DNA of 9,407 nucleotides, from NCBI GenBank assembly GCA_025458985.1, contig JALORM010000102.1, positions 1 to 9,407 on the forward strand. The letters run 5' to 3'. Origin of the DNA: Paracoccaceae bacterium (lineage in GTDB: Bacteria > Pseudomonadota > Alphaproteobacteria > Rhodobacterales > Rhodobacteraceae). Below the pieces are notes generated by a model. That model did no database searches. It saw only the letters and a program-made list of their open reading frames with translations, and was not told the DNA's origin. Position numbers and translations under genes: made by a program. This document shows positions 1 to 6,171 of the stretch, piece by piece (positions within the stretch are counted from its first letter, which is position 1; every line of letters starts with the position of its first letter).

Positions 1-46
1 CCCCGCCTGGTCCCGAGGATCGGACGGTCAGGGGGGAGGGGCCGTC

Positions 47-817
47 ATGGCAGGGGTGGACGGGCGCGTCGCGCTGGTGACGGGCGCCGGCGCGGCCGAT
101 GGGATCGGCTTTGCCACGGCGCGCGTGCTGAAGGCCGCCGGCGCCCGGGTCGCCATCACCTCGACCACCGCACGCATCCACGACCGCCGCGCCGAACTGG
201 GTGCGGCCGGGACCCATGCCGCCACCGCCGACCTGACGCGTCCCGAAGAGGTCACGGCGCTTGTCGAGGGCGTCGCGGCGGCGCTTGGCCCCATCGACAT
301 CCTGGTCGCCAATGCCGGCATGGTGCAGACCGGCCGCAGCCTGCCGCGTCGGCGCCTGTCCGAGACCCCGGACGCCGCCTGGGACCACATGATCGCAATC
401 AGCCTGACCTCTGCCTTCCTGACGGTGCGGGCGGTCCTGCCCGGCATGATCGCGCGCGGCTGGGGGCGGATCGTGCTGATGTCCTCGGTCACTGGCCCGC
501 TGGTGGCGATCGACGGGTCGGGGCCCTATGCGGCGGCGAAGGCCGGGCTGCTGGGGCTGACGCGGGCACTGGCGCTGGAGAACGGCCGCCATGGCATCAC
601 GGCGAACTGCATCGGGCCGGGGTGGATCCGTACCGGGTCCTCCAGCGCGGCCGAGGTCCGCGCCGGCCGCCGCACGCCGCTGGGCCGGCCTGGCCGGCCG
701 GACGAGATCGGCCACGTGGCGGCCTTCCTCGCCTCGGAGGAGGCAAGCTATCTGACCGGGCAGATGATCGTGGTGGACGGCGGCAACACGATCCAGGAGG
801 TGAAGGGGGGCCGCTGA
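47..817 (+). CDS. SDR-family NAD(P)-dependent oxidoreductase
   Basis: This is a 256-residue classical short-chain dehydrogenase/reductase, a cytoplasmic Rossmann-fold enzyme that reduces a carbonyl or oxidises an alcohol with NAD(P). Visible motifs are the N-terminal cofactor loop TGAGAADGIG (residues 12-21, longer than the usual TGxxxGIG), Asp62 in the adenine-binding ADLT, NAG at 89-91, a Ser pair at 146-147, the catalytic YxxxK at Tyr161/Lys165, and the C-terminal SYLTGQMIVVDGG typical of FabG-like members. Length is normal for the family. The ATG at 47 follows a purine-rich GGGGGGAGGGG stretch; the frame stays open to the left edge, so an earlier start outside the window cannot be excluded. 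It converges on the glycosyltransferase gene with a 46-base gap. The substrate cannot be told from sequence, and the neighbours do not suggest a pathway. Confidence 0.93.
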   Translation: MAGVDGRVALVTGAGAADGIGFATARVLKAAGARVAITSTTARIHDRRAELGAAGTHAATADLTRPEEVTALVEGVAAALGPIDILVANAGMVQTGRSLPRRRLSETPDAAWDHMIAISLTSAFLTVRAVLPGMIARGWGRIVLMSSVTGPLVAIDGSGPYAAAKAGLLGLTRALALENGRHGITANCIGPGWIRTGSSSAAEVRAGRRTPLGRPGRPDEIGHVAAFLASEEASYLTGQMIVVDGGNTIQEVKGGR

Positions 818-835
818 CGGCGGCGCCTGCCCCCC

Positions 836-855
836 GGTTCCGTGCGGACGGAATC
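836..855. terminator. hairpin between convergent genes
   Basis: In the 46-base gap between two convergent stop codons, TTCCGT (838-843) and ACGGAA (848-853) form a perfect 6-bp stem with a GCGG loop, extended by a G-U and a G-C pair to 8 bp. There is no T-run on either side, so this is a bidirectional terminator candidate from position and fold only. Confidence 0.4.
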
Positions 856-863
856 CGCCGACG

Positions 864-3224
864 TCACTCCATCGGCACCGGCGGGGGCGGGGGGACGGCG
901 TGGCGGTTCTCTTCCGCCTCGGTCGCCTTGGCGAAGAGCGTGGCATCGTCGTTCGCGGTGCGCACCAGCTCGGCAAAGACCGCTGCATAGCCGGGGTCGG
1001 CCTTCAGCCGGGCGATCCGGCCGAGGTGCCACGCCACCGCCTCCTCGTGCAGCAGCGCAAGCGCCGGGTCGGCCATCAGCCCGGCAAGCCGCTCGCGGAC
1101 GGCCGGCATGACGTGCAGGATGCGGTCATCGGATTCGGCGATGTAGTTCCTGCGCTGCCAATAGTAGGTGCCCTGGTCCTGGTCGGTATGGTTGATCCGC
1201 CCCCTGTCGCGCTTGACGAGGTAGCTTTCGGCCGACCTGAGCGCGTAGTGGTTGAGCGTCGCCAGCCGGTAGCCGAAGATCGGCTGCACCGTGCGCCAGC
1301 CCGTCTTCAGAAGCCGCTTCGGCATCGCGCGGCCCGAGCCGTTGACCCAGCGCACGGCGCCTTCGTCGGCCTCGTCGATCTTGACCGGGCGGTGCACCCC
1401 GAGCCGCTTGAACCGGCAGGTGCGGCGGTTGAACATCGTCTTGAAGCCCCAGGCGATGCCCGCGTCGGGAAAGGCCTCGGGCGCGCAGCGGGTGAACTGC
1501 TCGATCACCGGGCGATCCTCGTAGCCGATCACCCCGCCGTTGCCGAAGTACTTCCAGGTCAGCGACACCGCGTTGGGATGGTTCGCGGCGGCGAAAAGGT
1601 CGTGGAGCGTGCCGTCGCCGACATGGACCGCAATGAACTCGTCAAGGTCGATGGTCACGATCCAGTCGGCCAGGCGATAGGGTTTCTGCCGCACCGCATC
1701 CTTCAGGGCAGCGTGCTGCGGCTTGACCGGCCCGCCCGGCACGTAGGGGTTCACGACACGGGTCACGAGGCCCAGCTGCGCCAGCCGGTCGAGGATCGCG
1801 TCGGTGTTGTCGGCGCAGTCGTTGGTGTAGACGAGGAAGTGGTCGACCCCGATCGCCAGGTTGTAGGCGATCCATTCCAGGATGAACGGCCCTTCGTTCT
1901 TCATCGATGTGACGACGAGCACGTTCTCCTTCCCCGGCGTCTCCTTCGGGGGCGCAAGCCAGGGGCCGCGCCGGTCGAGCGCCGCCTCGAGGTTGTCCGA
2001 CATCCGGCGGAAGCGGCGGCTGCGGTGGACCGGCGGCCGGATCGGCAGCGCGAGCATCGCGGCCGGCTTGACGTCCTGGGTTGCGTCGGCCGCAAGCTGC
2101 ATCGCGTCACGCAGGAGGCGGTCGGGCACCCCCGGGACCGGCGGCGGGCCGGCGGGCAGCAGGGCCGCCGGGGATGGCGGAGCGGGCGTTGGAGGCCCGG
2201 CAGACGGCAGCTCCGCGCCCGGCACCGCAACGGGCCGCGTCGGCGCGGCGAAGGCGGCGCTGGCCGCCTCGGCGGCGGCCGCGGCCACGGCCTCGGCGTC
2301 AAGCCCCTCGGCCTCGGCGCGGGCGCGCGCCTCGGCCTCGGCCCGTGCGGCCAGCACCGAGGCGGGCGGCACGTCGGGAATGGGCGCCGCGCGGCAGTCG
2401 ATGCCGTGCAGCGCCACCGCCCGGCCGACGAAGCTGGCCGGGTGGGGAATGCCGTCGTGGTGGGTGACGAGGCGCCGGCGCAGGCGGCGGTTCCACAGGT
2501 GCACCCCCCAGCAATCGGGACCGATGCGGTCCGCAAGGTCCGCGTCAGAGCTCAGAAGCTCGCGCCGGTCCTTGAAGGGGATCGGGTAGAAGGCGGGCTC
2601 GGGCAGTGCGTTGCGCGCCTCGCCCGTCGCCCGCAGGAAATGCGTCAGGGCGGCGGGCCCCCAGATGCCCCAGGGCAGCTCGGACACACCCACCGGGTCG
2701 CCTGCCGCCTTGCGGGCGGCAAGCTCGGCCTTCTGGTCGTCGGCGTACCAGTCGGGGATCGGCGCGGGATCGTCGCAGAAGTCGATCAGCGCCCGCAGCG
2801 TCGGGCTGTCCGCCGGAAACCCCAATGCCGCCCCGCAGATCAGCTTGCGGCGCTTTTCCCAGCCGTAGACATGACCCGAGGGAAAGACCCAGGGCCGGAC
2901 GCAGAGCATGTCGCAGTCGACCCAGACGAGTCCCGTGCGCGCGATCATGTGGTAGCGGAAGACATCCGAATGGAGCGCGGTAGACCCCGAGGCCTTGTGC
3001 ACGATGAAGTCCGCCTTGGGGAACATCTCGTTGGCATCGGCGATGGTGGTGCCCTCGGGGGCATTGGTGACGCCCTCGTAGGTGAACAGGGTGAACTGAT
3101 GCCCGTGATCCAGGAACGACTTGATGCAGAGCTGCTCGAGCCAGCTCAGGTTCCCGCCGATCCAGAGCGAGCCGAGCCTCACGCGCCCCGTGTCCGCCGC
3201 CTCCGCCACCGCCGTCCCCGTCAT
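864..3224 (-). CDS. two-domain glycosyltransferase (DXD sugar-transferase domain + GT2/GT92-like domain)
   Basis: This 786-residue protein appears to be a fusion of two GT-A-type glycosyltransferases acting on surface or secreted glycans. Residues about 15-275 resemble the DXD sugar-binding glycosyltransferase family: SLWIGGNLSWLEQ near the start, a SDVFRY motif at 86-91, and a DCD metal/nucleotide-sugar motif at 103-105 (WVDCDML). Residues about 285-365 are a low-complexity Ala/Pro/Glu-rich linker. Residues about 433-700 match the Glyco_tranf_2_4/GT92-like type: VVTSMKNEGPFILEWIAYN at 437-455, DHFLVYTNDCADNT at 461-474, and DLDEF at 526-530. No signal peptide or membrane segment is evident, so it is probably cytoplasmic. 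The ATG at 3224 is preceded by GGGAGG about 10 bases upstream. The gene stands alone, divergent from sodB. Donor and acceptor sugars are unknown. The domain assignment is from motifs and is firmer for the C-terminal half. Confidence 0.88.
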   Translation of the reverse strand: MTGTAVAEAADTGRVRLGSLWIGGNLSWLEQLCIKSFLDHGHQFTLFTYEGVTNAPEGTTIADANEMFPKADFIVHKASGSTALHSDVFRYHMIARTGLVWVDCDMLCVRPWVFPSGHVYGWEKRRKLICGAALGFPADSPTLRALIDFCDDPAPIPDWYADDQKAELAARKAAGDPVGVSELPWGIWGPAALTHFLRATGEARNALPEPAFYPIPFKDRRELLSSDADLADRIGPDCWGVHLWNRRLRRRLVTHHDGIPHPASFVGRAVALHGIDCRAAPIPDVPPASVLAARAEAEARARAEAEGLDAEAVAAAAAEAASAAFAAPTRPVAVPGAELPSAGPPTPAPPSPAALLPAGPPPVPGVPDRLLRDAMQLAADATQDVKPAAMLALPIRPPVHRSRRFRRMSDNLEAALDRRGPWLAPPKETPGKENVLVVTSMKNEGPFILEWIAYNLAIGVDHFLVYTNDCADNTDAILDRLAQLGLVTRVVNPYVPGGPVKPQHAALKDAVRQKPYRLADWIVTIDLDEFIAVHVGDGTLHDLFAAANHPNAVSLTWKYFGNGGVIGYEDRPVIEQFTRCAPEAFPDAGIAWGFKTMFNRRTCRFKRLGVHRPVKIDEADEGAVRWVNGSGRAMPKRLLKTGWRTVQPIFGYRLATLNHYALRSAESYLVKRDRGRINHTDQDQGTYYWQRRNYIAESDDRILHVMPAVRERLAGLMADPALALLHEEAVAWHLGRIARLKADPGYAAVFAELVRTANDDATLFAKATEAEENRHAVPPPPPVPME

Positions 3225-3301
3225 GCCTGCCTGCCTCCCGGCGTTCTAGCCGAAGGCGCAGGCGCTGCCTACCCGGCGCGGCGTGCCCCCGACGGCCCGC
3301 G

Positions 3302-3378
3302 CGATCCTTCTGGCGAAGGATCGGGGCGGCGCGCGACCCCGCCGCCGGCGCGACGCCGATCTTTCGCCAGAAAGATCG
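3302..3378. repeat. two facing palindromic hairpins with compensatory stem change
   Basis: Two perfect 8-bp stem, 6-base loop hairpins lie 33 bases apart in the divergent region. The first (3302-3323) has arms CGATCCTT/AAGGATCG and loop CTGGCG. The second (3357-3378) has arms CGATCTTT/AAAGATCG and loop CGCCAG. The loops are reverse complements of each other, so the two units are inverted copies of one element. They differ only at one C-G pair changed to T-A, which keeps the stem. Between them GGCGGC (3325-3330) and GCCGCC (3341-3346) can pair as well. The unit resembles a dispersed intergenic palindrome or REP-like element; I cannot tell whether it recurs elsewhere in the genome. Confidence 0.75.
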
Positions 3379-3429
3379 TACCGAACCCAGACGGGGCGCG
3401 GCGCGTTGGTGGGCAGGCGCGCGCGGCCC

Positions 3430-3459
3430 TTGACCTCGCGGCGCCGGGGCCTCTTTATC
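3430..3459 (+). promoter_or_regulatory. candidate sodB promoter
   Basis: TTGACC at 3430-3435 is a good -35 element. Seventeen bases on lies CTTTAT (3453-3458), a weak -10 in an otherwise GC-rich stretch. This predicts a leader of roughly 35 bases before the sodB ATG, placing the paired hairpins upstream of the promoter rather than in the mRNA. The CTTGACC -35 would also fit an alphaproteobacterial RpoH-type promoter; this is a guess. Confidence 0.4.
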
Positions 3460-3500
3460 CCGCGCAAGCGCTCCGAACCATAAACCGAAAGGCGACAGAC

Positions 3501-4103
3501 ATGGCTTTCACGCTTCCCGATCTTCCCTATGCCCACGACGCGCTGGCCGCGCTCGGCATGTCGAAGGAGACGCTCGAATACCACCACGACCTGCACCACA
3601 AGGCCTATGTCGACAACGGCAACAAGCTGATCGCCGGCACCGAGTGGGAGGGCAAGTCGCTCGAAGAGATCGTCAAGGGCACCTACCAGCCGGGTGCCGT
3701 GGCGCAGTCGGGCATCTTCAACAACGCCTCCCAGCACTGGAACCACAACGAGTTCTGGAAGATGATGGGGCCGGGCGAGAACAAGAAGATGCCGGGCGAG
3801 CTGGAGCGCGCGCTGACCGAGGCCTTCGGGTCTGTCGCCAAGTTCAAGGAAGACTTCGCGGCCGCCGGCGCCGGCCAGTTCGGCTCGGGCTGGGCCTGGC
3901 TCGTGAAGGACGCCGACGGCGGGCTCAAGGTCACCAAGACCGAGAACGGGGTGAACCCGCTCTGCTTCGGCCAGACCGCGCTTCTGGGCTGCGACGTGTG
4001 GGAACACAGCTACTACATCGACTTCCGCAACAAGCGCCCCGCCTACCTCACGAACTTCCTCGACAAGCTCGTGAATTGGGAAGACGTCGCCTCGCGCCTC
4101 TGA
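3501..4103 (+). CDS. sodB: superoxide dismutase, Fe type
   Basis: This 200-residue Fe/Mn superoxide dismutase converts superoxide to oxygen and hydrogen peroxide in the cytoplasm. The metal ligands align with E. coli SodB: His28 (in LEYHHD), His82 (in QHWNH), Asp165 and His169 (in DVWEHSYY). The second-sphere glutamine sits in the FNNASQHW helix (Gln78), as in iron enzymes. The place where manganese enzymes carry their Gln (NQD) is NGV here. I therefore predict iron, though cambialistic use cannot be excluded. The reading frame is open far upstream, but ATG 3501 is right: it matches the conserved N-terminus (AFTLPDLPYA) and has an AAAGGCGA ribosome site about 7 bases before it. The metallophosphoesterase gene starts one base after the stop, so the two are probably co-transcribed. 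Confidence 0.97.
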   Translation: MAFTLPDLPYAHDALAALGMSKETLEYHHDLHHKAYVDNGNKLIAGTEWEGKSLEEIVKGTYQPGAVAQSGIFNNASQHWNHNEFWKMMGPGENKKMPGELERALTEAFGSVAKFKEDFAAAGAGQFGSGWAWLVKDADGGLKVTKTENGVNPLCFGQTALLGCDVWEHSYYIDFRNKRPAYLTNFLDKLVNWEDVASRL

Positions 4104-4104
4104 C

Positions 4105-4998
4105 GTGACGCGCCGGGGCTTTCTGAAGGGCCTGCTGGGGGTGACCCTGGCAGGCCTTTTCGCGTCGGCCTGGGCGTTCTTCGTGGAACCGGCGCTGCGC
4201 CTTCGCGTCCGCCGCTGGCGGGTGGCGTCGCCTGGCTGGACGGCGGCGCCCCTGCGGATCGCGGTCATCGCCGACCTCCACGCGGGCGAGCCCCATGTTC
4301 CGCTGGCCCGCGTGCGGCAGGTCGTGGCGCGGGTCAATGCGCTGGCGCCGGACCTGACGCTGATCCTTGGCGACCTGCCGGCGACACACCGCTTCCTGAC
4401 CCGCGGGGTTCCAGTGGCCGAGGTCGCGGCAGAGCTTGCCGCGCTCTCGGCGCCTCTGGGTGTCTTCGCCGTCCTCGGCAACCACGACTGGTGGGCCGAC
4501 CTGACCGCCCAGCGCCGCCGCGCCGGTCCGGTCGCGGCGGGCCTCGCGCTTGACGCAAACGGCATCCCGGTCCTCGAGAACCGGGCCCTCAGGCTCGGTG
4601 AGGGGGATCGCGCCTTCTGGCTGGCCGGTCTTGGCGACCAGCTTGCCCTGACGGATGGAGGCGGGCGCTTCACCGGGGTCGACGACCTGCCGGGCACCCT
4701 TGCCCAGATTGCCGACGACGGCACGCCCGTCATCCTCATGGCGCACGAGCCCGACATCTTCCCGCAGGTGCCGCCCCGGGTGGCGCTGACGCTCTCGGGC
4801 CATACCCATGGCGGGCAGGTGCGGCTGTTCGGCTGGTCGCCGCTCGTGCCCTCGCGCTACGGCAACCGCTTCGCCTACGGCCATGTCCGCGAGGACGGGC
4901 GCGACCTTGTCGTGTCGGGCGGCATCGGCTGCTCGATCCTGCCCGTCCGGCTTGGCGTCACGCCCGAGATCACGCTCGTCGAGATTGCGCCCGCCTGA
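4105..4998 (+). CDS. membrane-directed metallophosphoesterase (YkuE/YaeI-like)
   Basis: This 297-residue calcineurin-like phosphoesterase has the full two-metal site: Asp57 and His59 (IADLHAG), Asp90 (LILGD), Asn126-His127 (GNHDWW), His214 (AHEPD), and His233/His235 (GHTHGGQVRL). The N-terminus is TRRGFLKG followed by a hydrophobic stretch (residues about 9-28). It looks like a Tat-type twin-arginine signal or signal anchor, so the catalytic domain should face the periplasm. The combination of a Tat-like leader and GNHDWW/GHTHGGQ resembles YkuE/YaeI-type enzymes, some of which act on lipid phosphoesters; the substrate here is unknown. The start is GTG, one base after the sodB stop, with no clear ribosome site of its own, suggesting translational coupling. 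Sharing a transcript with sodB is unusual as a functional pairing and may simply be positional. Confidence 0.92.
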   Translation: MTRRGFLKGLLGVTLAGLFASAWAFFVEPALRLRVRRWRVASPGWTAAPLRIAVIADLHAGEPHVPLARVRQVVARVNALAPDLTLILGDLPATHRFLTRGVPVAEVAAELAALSAPLGVFAVLGNHDWWADLTAQRRRAGPVAAGLALDANGIPVLENRALRLGEGDRAFWLAGLGDQLALTDGGGRFTGVDDLPGTLAQIADDGTPVILMAHEPDIFPQVPPRVALTLSGHTHGGQVRLFGWSPLVPSRYGNRFAYGHVREDGRDLVVSGGIGCSILPVRLGVTPEITLVEIAPA

Positions 4999-5011
4999 CG
5001 CCACTGCGCAG

Positions 5012-5028
5012 CCTTACGCAGGGTAAGG
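5012..5028 (+). terminator. hairpin after the phosphoesterase gene
   Basis: CCTTAC (5012-5017) and GTAAGG (5023-5028) form a perfect 6-bp stem with a GCAGG loop, 14 bases past the stop codon. There is no T-tract, so terminator function is inferred from position. The rest of 5029-5122 holds no recognisable gene; it contains GATTTTC twice just upstream of the next ribosome site. Confidence 0.35.
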
Positions 5029-5122
5029 TATCCCCGACTGGGCCAACGGCGCCCGGCATGAGACCCTGTGCCCGCCGGACGGATTTTCACCGGCAGCAGA
5101 CCGATTTTCGGGAGGAGATTGC

Positions 5123-5341
5123 ATGTCCAGCATTGGTGCCGCCGTCGCGGCCTTCGCCGCATTGGAAGCCTTGACCCGGCCATTCGGGCGCCGTCGAAGC
5201 CGACGCGGCGGCGATGGGCCGCCGGACGGCGCGCCGTCCGCCGTCCGCGACGGTGCGAACGCCGCCGAGGTCCAGACGCAGCCGACCGGCCGGCCCGCCC
5301 TGCGGCTCGCGGCCTCGGCCCGCATCGCGCCGGCCGAGTAG
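5123..5341 (+). CDS. small hypothetical protein, Ala/Arg-rich
   Basis: This 72-residue ORF was not recognised as a family. Support for it being real is a strong GGAGGAG ribosome site (5111-5117) five bases before the ATG, high third-position GC through its length, and a stop followed at once by hairpin structures. The first 20 residues are mildly hydrophobic (SSIGAAVAAFAALEALTR). They are followed by an Arg-rich patch (RRRSRRGG) and a polar, probably disordered tail. The N-terminus could be a short amphipathic or membrane-associated helix. It sits alone between two hairpins, so it may be its own transcription unit. In such a GC-rich genome a chance ORF of this length is possible. Confidence 0.55.
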   Translation: MSSIGAAVAAFAALEALTRPFGRRRSRRGGDGPPDGAPSAVRDGANAAEVQTQPTGRPALRLAASARIAPAE

Positions 5342-5399
5342 GCGCGCAACGCGCCATCAGCGGCGCCGCCCAGTGAACCCCGGCCCGACGGGCCGGGGT
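5341..5399 (+). terminator. tandem GC hairpins after the small ORF
   Basis: A 6-bp stem GGCGCG/CGCGCC with loop CAA (5341-5355) starts on the last base of the stop codon. A second hairpin at 5377-5399 has a perfect 10-bp stem (ACCCCGGCCC/GGGCCGGGGT) and a GAC loop. The bases after it (CTCTGGC) are only weakly T-rich. The strong second hairpin is a good candidate transcription end for the 5123 unit. Confidence 0.55.
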
Positions 5400-5430
5400 C
5401 TCTGGCGCTGTGGGGAACCCGGGCCCCGCG

Positions 5431-5480
5431 CGCCTCGTTTTGCTTCCGACACGGCAAAGCGAAGGACGAACGAGGAGGCG
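5431..5480 (+). promoter_or_regulatory. leader that can sequester the ribosome binding site
   Basis: CCTCGTT (5433-5439) is an exact complement of AACGAGG (5469-5475), and CGCCTC (5431-5436) of GAGGCG (5475-5480). Both pairings cover part of the GAGGAGG ribosome site of the next gene. Inside the loop TTTGC (5439-5443) can pair with GCAAA (5454-5458). If transcription starts before 5431, translation of the pair downstream could be controlled by this fold. Regulation is inferred, not shown. Confidence 0.4.
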
Positions 5481-5482
5481 AC

Positions 5483-5686
5483 ATGACCCGACCGAAGACC
5501 ACGAAACCCGATGCCGGCAACCGCGACAGCGCACGCGTCATGGGCGCGCGCGGAACCGTATCGCAGCAGGGCAGCGGCGGGGGACGCCTTGCGCTGAAGA
5601 AGGGCAGCCGCGACGAGCTGAAGCGGGCCACCGAGCGTCCGGCAGGGGCGACCCGCGTGCGCAAGGCTGATCGGGAGGATCAGTGA
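5483..5686 (+). CDS. small basic hypothetical protein upstream of host-attachment gene
   Basis: This 67-residue, highly charged, hydrophilic protein has no membrane segment. It is rich in Lys, Arg, Gly and Ser, with GTVSQQGSGGG at 24-34, then a basic stretch (KKGSRDELKRATERP), and looks disordered. A GAGGAGG ribosome site lies just before the ATG. Its TGA overlaps the next ATG as TGATG, which implies coupled translation with the host-attachment protein and argues that it is a real gene. I have the impression that similar small proteins precede this gene in related bacteria but cannot confirm it. Function unknown. Confidence 0.7.
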   Translation: MTRPKTTKPDAGNRDSARVMGARGTVSQQGSGGGRLALKKGSRDELKRATERPAGATRVRKADREDQ

Positions 5687-6135
5687 TGACGGCCCATCCC
5701 CTGCAGGGCGGCACCCATGTGCTGGTCGCCGATGGCGAGAAGGCGCTGCTGCTGGTGAACGCGGGCGATGCAGAACACCCGCACCTGAAGGTGGCCCGAG
5801 AGGCACGGCAGGACCCGCCCCCGGAGCCGGCCGACAAGCCCGGCCGCTTCAACGACGGCCCGAGCGTCCACCGCTCGGCCGTCGAGGAAAGCGACTGGCA
5901 GCGCCTCGCCAAGGAGGGTTTCGCCGAGGATCTGGCCCGGATGCTCTACCGGCGCGCCCATGCCGGGCGGATCGACCGCCTGATCCTCGTCGCCTCGCCC
6001 ATGGTCCTCGGCGCGCTGCGGTCGCGGCTGCACAAGGAGGTGGCCGATCTGGTCGTGGCCGAAATCGACAAGACGCTGACCAATCATCCGATCCCCGAGA
6101 TCGAGAAGCTGGTGGCCGAGGCTCTGGGCGGCTGA
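5686..6135 (+). CDS. host attachment family protein (baeRF-like)
   Basis: This 149-residue protein matches the 'required for attachment to host cells' family, which belongs to the bacterial relatives of archaeal release factor/Pelota domains. Features: an N-terminal strand THVLVADGEKALLLVN (10-25), a middle polar segment with GRFNDGPSVHRSAVEESDW (53-71), a helix FAEDLARMLYRRA, the strand LILVASPMVLGALR (99-112), and a C-terminal helix ending EIDKTLTNHPIPEIEKLV. Length is normal. Despite the family name, a role in attachment is poorly supported; the fold suggests an RNA- or ribosome-linked role. ATG 5686 is preferred over the in-frame GTG at 5683 because of the TGATG overlap and the seven-base spacing from GGGAGG (5673-5678). 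It is the second gene of a two-gene unit. Confidence 0.88.
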   Translation: MTAHPLQGGTHVLVADGEKALLLVNAGDAEHPHLKVAREARQDPPPEPADKPGRFNDGPSVHRSAVEESDWQRLAKEGFAEDLARMLYRRAHAGRIDRLILVASPMVLGALRSRLHKEVADLVVAEIDKTLTNHPIPEIEKLVAEALGG

Positions 6136-6152
6136 GCGGGAGGATAACCCGC
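6136..6152. terminator. weak hairpin between convergent genes
   Basis: GCGGG (6136-6140) and CCCGC (6148-6152) form a 5-bp stem with loop AGGATAA, directly after the host-attachment stop and before the end of the convergent GH114-like gene. There is no T-run; terminator function is a guess from position. Confidence 0.3.
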
Positions 6153-6171
6153 GGCCGCCCGGCACGACCGG

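Noticed and set aside
1..46. Tail of a gene before the SDR gene
   Set aside because: Frames are open but far too short to judge; no motif is visible.
2160..2370. Low-complexity GC-rich stretch as a possible tandem DNA repeat
   Set aside because: It encodes the Ala/Pro/Glu-rich linker of the glycosyltransferase and has no regular unit.
900..3500. Very long plus-strand frame running through the glycosyltransferase gene into sodB
   Set aside because: The part before 3501 is an antisense shadow with no recognisable domain and a Val/Arg/Gly-rich composition. Only the sodB portion is real.
3246..4757. 503-codon minus-strand frame opposite sodB and the phosphoesterase
   Set aside because: It mirrors two well-supported genes on the other strand and has no motifs; long antisense frames are expected at this GC content.
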